Source of the DNA: Welwitschia mirabilis
Taxonomy: Eukaryota; Gnetophyta; Gnetopsida; Welwitschiales
Reading direction: 5' to 3'
Length of the DNA stretch: 64,000 bases
Assembly (NCBI GenBank): GCA_051453625.1
Contig: JBOZIK010000001.1
Location: forward strand, 93,455,639-93,519,638
Shown: piece after piece, positions 11,794 to 22,044 of the stretch
How positions within the stretch are numbered: the first letter of the stretch is position 1
Layout of the letters: each line of letters starts with the position of its first letter
Position numbers and translations under genes: made by a program
Notes under the pieces: generated by a model
What the model saw: the letters and a program-made list of their open reading frames with translations, nothing else
The model's database searches: none
Told to the model about the DNA's origin: nothing

Positions 11794-12330
11794 TCAGCCA
11801 AGGGATGGTGTATTGAACTCTAGATCACTTTGATGAAAGATAAATTGATTATAAAAACTAGATTTTACATTAGATTTAATAGAATTATATATAGTTTTAT
11901 CATAATCTTTTCTAAAATGTTGACTTGCATGAATTGATTGATCAAGAGTTTTAACATCTAATCTGTAAGAATTATCAACACATTTTACACTAAAAATAAT
12001 AGCATTTGTTTTCTCATTCTCAACTATACATATAGATTTATCAAAGATTATTCTATGCCCTTTGTCATAAAGTTGACTAACGCTTAGTAAATTGTATTTC
12101 AAATCATTTACATAAAGTACATTATTGAAATTAGATGAAATCCCTCCTTTGATGCTTCATGTACCTTTTATTTTTGTTCTTTGGTTATTTTCAAAAATGA
12201 CTTCTCTTTCATTTATGCTCTTTAAGCTCTAAAAACTTGATTTATCTCCTATCATATGCATTAAACAACTACTATCTAGATACCACTTATTTGAATAAGA
12301 TTCTCTACAATTTATCTGTGTCACAAAGTT
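11794..12330 (-). pseudogene. Cop2 protease and gag-pre-integrase remnant
   Basis: On the minus strand the protease reads WYLDSSCLMHMIGD, so the catalytic Asp-Ser-Gly is now Asp-Ser-Ser. The following segment (12102-11794) has 'MKYNLLSVSQLYDKGHRIIF', the usual gag-pre-integrase signature of Copia. It ends in 'YNQFIFHQSDLEF' and then leaves coding sequence. No integrase HHCC or DDE core follows. Confidence 0.8.
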
Positions 12331-13976
12331 TTGGATATTATTAGCTTTAACCCACTTAGTCTTACTTGACTTAGGTGATGTATTCTTTTTAGGAATAAAT
12401 TTAAATAATGAAGCATTCACATGTTTAGAAGTAAACATCATATATCTAAATTTACAAAAGAGTTTAGAATAACCAAATCTACCAAAAAATTATATAAGAT
12501 ATTAGACACATACTTACTTGTTTGGTTTACTTGTTTTTATGATATTTGTACTTCAAAACCAATACTTGATTTGCCTCCATTTTGCTTTCATATTTCAAGC
12601 ATTTGTTCCAGTTTAGATGAACTACTAGAAAACTTATTTACAAAGAATGAAAGATCATTTACTTAAATAGTTACAATGAAGTTAACAACTTTAAGTACTT
12701 TGTACTTCCCTTCTACTTCCTCCTTTTATTTTGTAATGGTCTTTACCATTTTGTTTAACTTATTGATTCTCTTAGCGAGCGTCTCATATTCTTCATACAA
12801 ATCTTGACAGGTTTCTTCTAACTCATATTCCTTTTCATAAATCATATCTAAGTCATTTTACATTGAAATACTAGGAACATTCTTGAGTGATGATATTAGA
12901 GCCATGAAAGATAGCCTCTTTTCTCTATCTGATTCATGATCTGATAGCCTCTTTTCTCTATCTGATTCATGATCTGAGTAGTTCTCTTCATCTTCATCAT
13001 CTTTATTATTCTAAGTTGTCATAAATGAGGTGTTTTTAGGCTTCTTGCTTTCTCTTCTAGTGTTGGGACGTTCTTTGGCTATATGTCCAAATCCTTTGCA
13101 TGAGTAGCAATAGATCTCCTTTCCCTTATCTTTTCTATTCTTTGTTTTGGATTGCTTCTTCTTGTATTCCTACTTAATTCTTCTTTCTTTTTCCTATAGA
13201 GAAATCCTTTGAAATTCCTAGCTAGAAGAGCCACTTCATCATCATTGAGTTCTTCATCTGACATATTAGATCTATAGTCTTCCTACACACACTTTAAAGT
13301 AATACCTTTTATTTTATCTTTAGTAAATTTAAGTTCATAGTTTTAAAGATTATTTTGAAGTTCTTCTAATGCCATTACACTAATGTTTTTGCTTCCTTTG
13401 ATGGTTGTTACCTTTGGTTCAAATCTCTTAGGTAGGAATCTCAACACTTTTCTTACCACCTTGCTTTCTTCCATGTATTCTCCAAAGCTTGTCATTGAGT
13501 TTACTATATCTATAAGTCTAGCAAAAAAATTCTGCAAGGTTTCTTCATCATCCATATGAATGTCTTCAAATATAGAAATAAGCATTTGCAGTTTTTCTTG
13601 TTTAATAGTGAATGTTCCCTCATGTGTAATTTCTAAAATATCCCAAGCTTCTTTTGCATGGTTACAGTTCATAATTCTTTTAAATTCATCTGCACACACT
13701 GCACAAAAAAATAACATTAAGAGCATGGTTATCTATGATGGCTTTTGTTTTATCTGTGGGAGTCCATTGGTCTCTAGATTTGGGAACTAATATAGTATTG
13801 TCATTTGCATTTATTTGGGTTATCATAGGCACAGTATGACCTTTGTATATGACTTTTTCTACATTACCATCTAGAGATCTAAGAAAAATTCTCATCCAGG
13901 CTTTCCAATAGGTATAGTTTAAATCATCAGACATGGGTGGATGACCAATTAAAAATCTATTAGTTGGGTTACTTAT
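12331..13976 (-). pseudogene. Cop2 gag, UBN2-type capsid with two zinc knuckles
   Basis: The expected start codon at 13976-13974 is now ATA; Cop3 has ATG at the matching place. The capsid (13934-13343) has 'YTYWKAWMRIFLRSLD', 'DQWTPTDKTKAIIDNHALN', 'NCNHAKEAWDILEITHEGT' and 'LRFLPKRFEPKVTTIK', which is the UBN2-type Copia gag. Knuckle 1 (13113-13063) reads 'CYSCKGFGHIAKERPN', the last Cys replaced by Arg. An acidic segment with a duplicated 11-residue unit follows, then a coiled-coil-like stretch, then knuckle 2 near 12460 ('GRFGYSKLFCK'), its first Cys pair lost. One frameshift separates the capsid pieces. Gag would package the RNA in cytoplasmic particles; this copy cannot. Confidence 0.82.
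12910..12975 (-). repeat. 33-base perfect tandem duplication within Cop2 gag
   Basis: Two identical 33-base units (12910-12942, 12943-12975) encode DHESDREKRLS twice in frame. Cop3 has the unit once ('ESNRDKRLS'). Confidence 0.85.
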
Positions 13977-14028
13977 TTTTAGGGTTTTTAAATCTAGATC
14001 TATAAAAATATCTCAAAGACTAACCTAA

Positions 14029-14040
14029 GTTCTAATACCA
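14029..14040 (-). other. Cop2 primer binding site, initiator-Met type
   Basis: The reverse complement reads TGGTATTAGAAC, two changes from TGGTATCAGAGC, the site complementary to the 3' end of initiator tRNA-Met. Confidence 0.7.
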
Positions 14041-14042
14041 AA

Positions 14043-15343
14043 TGATAAGATCGAGAACCCTAGAGTGGGATTGAATAGGTTCTTTTAAAAACTTACACTT
14101 AAAAACACGTTTAGGTAATCTAATCATCACTTGCATGTAGAAATAACAAAAATTAAGAATGAACATATAAGAAATGAAAAAATAAATTTAACGAATCAAA
14201 AGATACAAAATCATAAACTACTAGTTTAGATGTACGCAAGATTTATAGTGGTTTGGGAACTCCCCTACTCCACTCTCAATAATCAGCTTCTTTCAAGCTT
14301 GATCTTGGATCTCTATTACTTCACAGGTTTTGCGAAGTTCACCTATAACCCTTACAGGTAGACTTTTATAGGCTAAGTCTCAATGTTAATAATATACTTT
14401 TTCAAGCTAAGTATCAACCTTTAACAACAGACTTTGTAGGCTAAGTCTCAACCTCTAAAATCAAATAGAAGTAATGCAATGTAGCCTTGGTAGCTCTGAT
14501 ATCATACATTCAATATCAGTACAATGATTGGAGCTCTTCTCCAATAGAATACAATAATGAAGCCCTTAGATTTGATTTTGAGTAAAGTTCTTTTGCTAAG
14601 AATAGATCTCCTTGATCAGATATGAATCCATACAATGATGTACCAATTAGAAACAACACTTGATCTTTCAAATCCACAATGAATATACTAATTTAGAAAA
14701 ATTTCAAAAGATCTCTAGGTGATATATTACCTAGCTATTTATAATGGAGAGTTATTAGGGTTTATTACAAATGAATTATATCTCCAATGGCTATAAACAG
14801 CTAGAAAATGGCTAGGTAACAGATACATAACATTTACAACTTTTGCTTTTCTGCACTGTCCAGTTGACCCCACAAAAATTCGGTGGATCCCATACTGGGT
14901 CCGATTGACCCCTTATCTCTTGGTCTAGAACTATGGACTATTATTTTCTTAGGTCTAGTTGACCTTATAAAAATCTAGTCGATCCCTCTCCTCTCAATCT
15001 AGGACTATTAACTGTTAGTTTTTGAAATTTTGTTAATGCCATAAATATCAAGTTGACCCCTCTCCTCTCGATCAAGGACTATTGGTTCTTGAGATGGACT
15101 CCTTTATAATCTAGTTGATCCCTTTGGGTTTATTTTATTTCTTTGCGACTTCTTTAAGTATAGTCAACCCCTTTAGAATTTGGTCGATCCCTACTAGAGA
15201 TAAATATAACTAAGTAGTTTCTCAAATGATTTTAGTCCAAATCTTTCACATGCAAAACTTAATCTCATATGCATATAATATGTAACAATTTTCACTACAC
15301 TAGAGAAATTAGTTTGATATCAATTAGCAAATATAATTTGGCA
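14043..15343 (-). repeat. Cop2 5' LTR
   Basis: It runs from TGATAAGATC to ATTTGGCA on the plus strand, 1301 bases, and pairs with 8314-9565. It contains three copies of a 'GCTAAGTCTCAACC' unit (14366-14460) and about ten TTGACC/TCGATCC motifs at 14845-15230. Confidence 0.88.
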
Positions 15344-15417
15344 GTGACATAAAGTGGTCAAGAAATAAATCTTTTTCTAGCAGTGACATAAAGTGATTAA
15401 GAAATAAATCTTTCTCT
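15341..15417 (+). repeat. 39-base direct repeat at the Cop2/Gyp1 junction
   Basis: Two copies of a unit starting 'gcagtgacataaagtg' lie head to tail (15341-15379, 15380-15417) with a few differences. Thirty-nine bases is 13 codons, so this is probably an in-frame duplication in Gyp1 gag. The first unit's initial bases coincide with the LTR end. Confidence 0.7.
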
Positions 15418-16500
15418 TTATGAAGCATCAACATCTCAAAATGATACTAGAAATGATAAGAAAGAATAGGACATCAAAATATTATAAGATTAAAACTTTC
15501 TTATTCATGGTAAAAGTAAAAAGGAAAATTCTTCATAACAATCAGAAAAGCAACCCGCTACCCATTGGCTTAATAATCTTTATAATAATTAAACTTTGAA
15601 TGAATATCTTAAAGCCTTGATGAAAAATATGCCATAAAATTATCCTTCTAAAAGCTTTTAAAAGAAAATCCAAAGTACTTAGAGCTATGAAAATACTTAA
15701 TAATAAGAAAATAAAAACAAATCATTCTTAGCAAAGTCTTTTTAGTACATTCCCTCACAAACTTGGTTTTACAAAAATCTACAAAATTTAAAGATCTAGG
15801 GATAGCAATAGTGAGTGTTACATTAGAGGGTAATAAAAAGAATAGGAAATATTTAATCAACATTAGAGTAAGTGTCAATATCATGCCCTTACACATTTGC
15901 AAGGTACTTGATTTTGAAGATATAATAGAGCCTACTCAAATTCTCTTAGAGTTAGTGGACATTTTTATTAATAAACCGTTAGGGGTCATCAAAAATTTTG
16001 TGATCCAAATTAAAGAGGCCTACTACTTGATATATGTAATTATTATAGAGGTTAAACATAAAAGGGGATACCCATTACCTCTAGGATAAGCCTTCTATAC
16101 AAAAGCCCACTACATTATTGACACAATAACTGGGATGATGGAGTGTCATTTAGGAAACAAAAAGTTTTTTATTAGAGTTTTTGATACAGTTAAGAAAGAT
16201 CTAGGTAACGAATGAGACATAGAAAATGAAATCAAATCAACTTTACTCTTTTAACATCATTCTCTTAAAAAAAGAGGACTAATATTACATGAACCTGTGC
16301 TTTATGATGATCCACTTGAGATGAATAACTAAAAAGCCATTAATACATCTAATTTTAAGCATGAATTTTTTGATCTGAATGAAAAAGAAATGAAATCTTT
16401 AGATTGCAAGAAAGTCCAATTGTTAAATAAAATGTCACACCTTGAGGGAGATTGTGCACTACATGAGCTAAAGACTGAAATTTTAATTTGAATTTAAAAA
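15344..16500 (+). pseudogene. Gyp1 gag end, protease and protease-RT linker
   Basis: The gag frame resumes at 15344. The protease ORF (15763-16089) has 'NIRVSVNIMPLHICKVL', which aligns with the Athila/Tat motif D-x-GASVN-MP; the catalytic Asp and Gly-Ala are replaced. It continues with 'ILLELVDIFINKPLGVI' and 'VEVKHKRGYPLPLG', the usual C-terminal part just before the 'GRPFL' stretch. A linker reads on to about 16490 ('HEFFDLNEKEMKSLDCK'). No RT follows. Confidence 0.75.
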
Positions 16501-18603
16501 ATCTTCCTAATGGCTTTAAACATTTTTTTCCTATGATGATCAAAATAAATCTTTTATAATCAATGAAAATATTTTATCAAAGTTAACATTAATCTTGCTT
16601 TTAACTTCTAAAATTTGTGCACTTTTGAGGTCTCATAAATATTTACCTATTATCCATCTCTTCCTCCAATTGATTCTACTCAAAAATAATTTTATGCTTT
16701 TTATGTTTTATCAATTGATGAACATTTGGTTTGGGCCTTATTGCTTTAAAAGAATGTAATATCTTGAGATGATCAAAACAAATCCTTCTCTTTTTATTTC
16801 TTTCTAATAAAAGTATTGAATACATTTTAGGATCTAAATAAAATTTATTTAATTTGATGTTTCCTTTTTACTCTTATGTTTTTATGATTTTGACTTTGGT
16901 TTTTAAGTAATAAATTAATGGTTATGTTCTTACCTCTTAAGAAAGTACATTTTAATGGCTCTTTTGAGATTTTTGACTTAACCACTAAAGCAATTCAAAA
17001 AGTTAGTATGCAAAGATTAAAAATATATAAGTAACCTTCTAAATTTTATTTTAATTTTTCTCTTTGGAGGCCATTATAATGTCATTTGACCATCTTTCAA
17101 GCATAACTTATATATCTATTTTCATAACTTATATATCTATTTTCATGACTAGTCTTTAACTTAGGCATTGTACAGTGGTAAGAATAGATTCACTAGTATT
17201 AAAACATTCACACATCTATAAACTTAATTTTAAAGGAAGATGTTTGATTTTTTATGTGTTTTTCAATGATAAAAGGATCTTAGATTATTTAATAGTTTTC
17301 TTTTTTATCTTTATCTTATGACTTCACCTTTATCTTTTGGAGTATTTGGTCATGTAGAATGTTTTCATCTATTTCATTTATTATGTAAAAAAAAAAAAAA
17401 TTAAATAAGACCATGATGTTTTATATTTAAGATAGTTTAAAAACATGGTCACCATGATGTCCTACCACAAGTACACTGGGGTAAATTTTCCTAAGAGGGA
17501 CATTTGGCAGTGTAATTTGATGGTTGTGGAAACTTCATTAAGTAGTCAATTGGCCATGCTTCATGGTTCCTTACTTCTTTGACTATGGCTGTACTTTCCT
17601 ATTTATGAATAATAAAATAAAAATAAAAACTTGGAGGCTACAGCAGTAGTAATATTCTTGGTGTCATCAAAGGTGTTACTTGTTTTTTAAACTCTTAGTC
17701 TTTTCACATAATCATTTCATTTCTAAGGATTTAAGTGTTTATTTTGAGATGTAAGTAGGTAAGTTTATTTTTGAATAATTCTTTAGTCTTATTATTCATT
17801 TTTTAAAGAATTTGATTGTTATCATCGTCATAATCACCACCTTATTAAATGAAATTTTTTATACATCAAGTTATGCATTTAAAAATAAAGTGATGTTATG
17901 ATTTCTTTTATGGTAGTCTACTAGGTTAGAAGTTAGGGTAGGTAGGCTATCTTCTTTACGTTACCTTATGTCCATTCTTTTTGTTTTCTTTTGTTGGTTA
18001 ATTAGTTATTTCAAGTCATTTCCATATTTTCTTATCATTTTAAAACCTTAACATTTAATGATTTTCCTTGATCAGTTTTTAATAAAGAGTTTATTTCTTA
18101 CTTTAATGAATTTTTTTAACAATTTTATGATTTTTTAAGTCTTTTGGAGTTTTCAACATTAATTGTAATCATTTTTATAATAAAACATTTGTTAAACATT
18201 CCTAAATTTACACTCATAGATCTATATTTTTTAAATCTAATATTTATTTACTCAACTTTACACTTAATTTAGAAAATTATCTAAATTCAAAAATATCCAT
18301 TGTCTGCCTTCTCATTTCTATTTGCTTTCTTTGCTTGATTAACCAATATGGATGTATTATTTTCTTGGGAGAAAGGCAGGACTTATTTTCATAGCTTATT
18401 TTCATAGATTGTTGAGTTATTTCAAAGATTTCATGAGATATATATGTGTAACTTATTATTTTTCTATATGATGTGTTTTAGATTATTTATAAGTTTATTT
18501 TATAATTTTTAGATTGATTTTTTTAGATGATTTGGCTCGCATTTATGGTTGTTCACTTGGTTTTTGTTAGGAACTAACAAAGAATAAGTGGGGAGATATG
18601 ATG
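16501..18603 (+). other. Gyp1 3' region without RT, RNase H or integrase
   Basis: T-rich sequence with no recognisable polymerase domain on either strand. It holds an A tract (17386-17400) and a block at 17445-17560 ('ccacaagtacactgggg', 'cctaagagggac') that also follows integrase in Gyp2 (57715-57830). A purine tract (AAGTGGGGAGATATGA, about 18587-18602) sits before the 3' LTR and is the likely polypurine tract. Confidence 0.65.
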
Positions 18604-19553
18604 TGCTACCAAATTGTGTGTTTTTGATGGGGTGTTATGAGCTATTTTATAGGACATTTACATAGGTTTAGATGCAATTCTGAGAATTATAGAGAATTGA
18701 TGAAAGATCTCAAAAATATTTAATTCTTAACATGATTATAGATATTTAAGGCACAGTTTGATACACATGGATCTATAGGAAGATCACTAATAAAAAGGGG
18801 TACCTTTTCCTCACTTAGATAGATAAATAAGACTGTCATACACTTTGTCATCCTCACAAAAGACAAGACCATGATCCTATACATGCCACATCAGATGTTG
18901 ACGTGGACTAGAATCAATACTATTGAGTCATTCTTTGTAAAGCATTTTTCTCTTCATGGTCATCCCCACAATATACAAGATGATAATTGTAATGTCTGAG
19001 CCATTATTTCCTTGGTCATCCACACGATAGATAGAATGACACTTATACCTCCCAGCCAACCTTTGCTCATTTTGTCTATTTATTTCTTCTAATTGAGCAC
19101 ATCTTATAGTGCCTTTTATGTGTTAGTTTTGTTTCTTAACCTTATAAATAAGACCCCTATTTAGCTCTCTTCTCCATCTTCATTTACACCAAACATTCTC
19201 GTGATAAAAGATCGAAGGGCTGAAGATCCATCTCGTAAGTCATAGAAATATGTTTTCTTAGTAAAGGGCTATGCATCCTTCATTGACACTCAGCTATTTT
19301 TAAACTAGATATTGGTTCTTTCTAATACAAAAATTTGTTTTAATTTGTACTTATTAGTTTATTAGATGTCCCTTATGATTTACATTACCCTTGATCTGAT
19401 GATAGTTTCATTGGTGATATAGGTATTAAGGGCGGCCTTTATCAAGGCTAAAAGAAATTAGTTTAGATTAATTTTACATTAAATTTAATTGCATGATATA
19501 TTTATTTCCTACATTGTTCTTGAATTTCGGTTACCTTACTCTACTAAAAATCA
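18604..19553 (+). repeat. Gyp1 3' LTR, right end in gap
   Basis: It starts TGCTACCAAA and matches 5303-6300 throughout. About 115 bases are missing in the gap that follows. Confidence 0.85.
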
Positions 19554-20039
19554 NNNNNNNNNNNNNNNNNNNNNNNNNNNNNNNNNNNNNNNNNNNNNNN
19601 NNNNNNNNNNNNNNNNNNNNNNNNNNNNNNNNNNNNNNNNNNNNNNNNNNNNNNNNNNNNNNNNNNNNNNNNNNNNNNNNNNNNNNNNNNNNNNNNNNNN
19701 NNNNNNNNNNNNNNNNNNNNNNNNNNNNNNNNNNNNNNNNNNNNNNNNNNNNNNNNNNNNNNNNNNNNNNNNNNNNNNNNNNNNNNNNNNNNNNNNNNNN
19801 NNNNNNNNNNNNNNNNNNNNNNNNNNNNNNNNNNNNNNNNNNNNNNNNNNNNNNNNNNNNNNNNNNNNNNNNNNNNNNNNNNNNNNNNNNNNNNNNNNNN
19901 NNNNNNNNNNNNNNNNNNNNNNNNNNNNNNNNNNNNNNNNNNNNNNNNNNNNNNNNNNNNNNNNNNNNNNNNNNNNNNNNNNNNNNNNNNNNNNNNNNNN
20001 NNNNNNNNNNNNNNNNNNNNNNNNNNNNNNNNNNNNNNN
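19554..20039. other. Assembly gap, 486 N
   Basis: It hides the right end of Gyp1, its target duplication, and the resumption of Cop1 gag. Confidence 0.99.
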
Positions 20040-21425
20040 ATTAAAAAATAATTTTAAATGATTTGTATTTTTACAAAAATAACAAGTATGTTTTAATATA
20101 GAGTTATTTTGCCATATTACCTTAGTCAATTGATTATGTGATTGTTTAGAGATGAAGCCAATACCTTTCTTATCATGCATTGATCTTCATATCCTAAGCA
20201 TCTATTTTAATTCATTTAAAATACCTAAAACTTTATTTACAAAATGAGAAAATCTTTTTACCTCTTAAGTTAACTCGCTATTTTCTATTTGAACCATCCT
20301 GTACTTTGTCTCCAACTCTATCTTTTCCTTTTTTAGAATCTTTACTATCTTGTTTAAGTTGTTGATATAGTTTGCCAATGTTTTTACATTTTAAATAGAT
20401 TTCCTGACAAGTATCTTCCAGCTTCTTTTAATCTTCTTTAATAAGGCCTAGATCATCTAGTTCTATTGAGTAAGGCATGTTCTACATGTAAGGAACTATT
20501 ATGATAAAGAAAAGTTACCTATCTTTATCCAACTCTTGAATTAAGCTACTATCTTGTTCTTCATCTACATTATTCCAAGAGGCAATGAAAGATGATGTCT
20601 TACATTCCATCTAATCTCTTATATTATTTGGACATTCATTTGCAACATAACTATATTCCTTACACACATAGCACTCAATCTTATTTCCCTTTTTTGGATC
20701 TCTTCTTAGTTTGGAGTGACTCCTCTTTAGTCCCTTGCTTAGTTTATCATCTCTTTTTCTTCTGTTTAAGAATTTTTTAAATATTCTTACCAAAAGAGCA
20801 ACCTCATCCTCATCAAGATCTTTATTTCATTTTTCAACTATGAACTCTTCCTACACACTTTTCAATGCAAGACTTTTCTTGTTATCTTTAGCAAATTTTA
20901 ACTTGTAATTTAAATATTACTTAATTAATGTTTTTTCTTCCTTTAACAATTGTAACCTTTGGCTTAAATAATTTTAGAAGAGATCTTAGAACTTTTTGTA
21001 CAACTTTTTCTTCATCCATTTTGTTGAATAAACTTACCATAAAGTTTACTATGTTTTTAGTCTAGAAAAGACCTCTTGAAAAGTCTCTTCTTCTTTCATG
21101 TGAATATATTTAAACTTAGAGATAAGCATTTGNNNNNNNNNNNNNNNNNNNNNNNNNNNNNNNNNNNNNNNNNNNNNNNNNNNNNNNNNNNNNNNNNNNN
21201 NNNNNNNNNNNNTCATAATCCTCTTGAATTCATTTGTACATACTACAAAAAAAATAGTATTCAGAGCATAGGCATCTAAGGTAAGCTTGGCTTTATCAGT
21301 AGGGGTCCATTGATCTTGATATTTCTCAACCACTATAGTGGTTAAATCACAATTATCTTTGGACAATGTGAACATGACATATCCATTATAGATAACCTCC
21401 TCTATGTATACATCTAAGGATCAAG
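20040..21425 (-). pseudogene. Cop1 gag, two-knuckle UBN2-type, N terminus lost
   Basis: The capsid part (21375 downward) has 'DQWTPTDKAKLTLDAYALN' and 'NEFKRIM', matching the Cop2 and Cop3 gags. An 80-N gap (21133-21212) lies inside it. Knuckle 1 (20677-20627) reads CYVCKEYSYVANECPN, with Tyr in place of the knuckle His. Knuckle 2 (about 20095-20045) reads CYFCKNTNHLKLFF, with Phe in place of the last Cys. The first 20 to 40 codons are missing: sequence past 21425 no longer matches the 'YWK' N terminus, and an unrelated block begins. Confidence 0.78.
21133..21212. other. Assembly gap, 80 N
   Basis: Lies inside the Cop1 capsid coding remnant. Confidence 0.99.
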
Positions 21426-22044
21426 ACATGTAACAAGCAGTTTAGAGAATGTGATAAGAATTCAATGGGTAAATTGAATGTAAATATGAATTATATTATA
21501 ACTTGTTCTTATTCCCTATCTAATCCCATGTAGGTTCCTTTGTAATCATTCCTAAATGTCCATTGTAATAAATTATAAATACATTTCTTTCCTTTGTAAA
21601 AGGGGGTTAGATGGTTTAATGATTTATTAGTGTTCTTATCAAATCTTGATGAAGCTTTAATACTTTATAGAATTAAAAGATTAGTTTTTATGCCACTCTT
21701 TACTATTCATTTAATTTAATTCCATAATAGGCGATCCCTTCAAAGATTCCTTGCTAAGGTACTACCAAAGGATTATACAAAATAGGGCCTTTTCTTTAAT
21801 TTGTTTTCTTATTTATTTATTTTCTATTTTTTTAATTGTAGCAAGTATGGTTGATAAGATTATAAGAATAACTAGTAAACTACACTATTCTCCACATTTC
21901 ATTTTAATGCTATTCATTTTTTTATTATTTATCTTAGCATACAACCAAATCATGGGTGATATAATTCTTAGGAGAGACTAGAACACATTGCAAATAGAGT
22001 AATAAACTATTGGTAATATAGGATTATTTATTGTTCATCTTTTT
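21426..22044. other. Unassigned 0.6-kb block replacing the Cop1 leader
   Basis: Where the gag start and primer site of Cop1 should be, there is unrelated sequence. It begins near TGTAACAAGC (21429) and ends near TTGTTCA (22037), TG...CA ends that would suit a solo LTR, and it has a TATA-like 'ttataaata' near 21573. Flanks agaca and tcttt do not form a target duplication, so an insertion with a flanking deletion is the best guess. A 76-codon hydrophobic frame at 21751-21981 is probably chance. Confidence 0.4.

Larger units (their letters stand above)
8314..15343 (-). mobile_element. Cop2: complete Sirevirus-like Copia copy lacking integrase, RT and RNase H
   Basis: The two LTRs (8314-9565 and 14043-15343) are about 87% alike by eye. 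They flank a primer site (14029-14040), gag, protease, gag-pre-integrase, a spacer, an extra ORF and a polypurine tract (9566-9585). The flanks gtaac (8309-8313) and gtgac (15344-15348) form a 5-bp target duplication with one mismatch. The pre-integrase segment passes straight into a non-coding spacer at about 11790, so integrase, RT and RNase H are absent unless they lie in the 710-base gap, which is too small for them. I read it as a non-autonomous element moved by enzymes of a relative. Confidence 0.88.
5303..19553 (+). mobile_element. Gyp1: Athila/Tat-type Gypsy element lacking RT and integrase, split by Cop2
   Basis: Paired LTRs begin at 5303 and about 18604. A tRNA-Asp-like primer site follows the first LTR. 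Gag (6864 onward) and protease (15763-16089) are recognisable, but no RT, RNase H or integrase can be read between the protease linker and the 3' LTR. The right end lies in the gap 19554-20039; from the 5' LTR length I expect it near 19670. Cop2 sits inside gag. The element itself sits in Cop1. With gag and protease only, it looks like a non-autonomous copy, although a deletion after insertion is also possible. Confidence 0.8.

Noticed and set aside
15341-15417. CRISPR-like or satellite repeat
   Set aside because: Only two head-to-tail units without spacers; fits an in-frame duplication in gag.
15648-15902. Minus-strand frame overlapping the Gyp1 protease
   Set aside because: Shadow of the plus-strand protease, which has clear motifs.
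21751-21981. 76-codon frame with a membrane-like stretch
   Set aside because: No homology recognised and hydrophobicity is expected of T-rich DNA.
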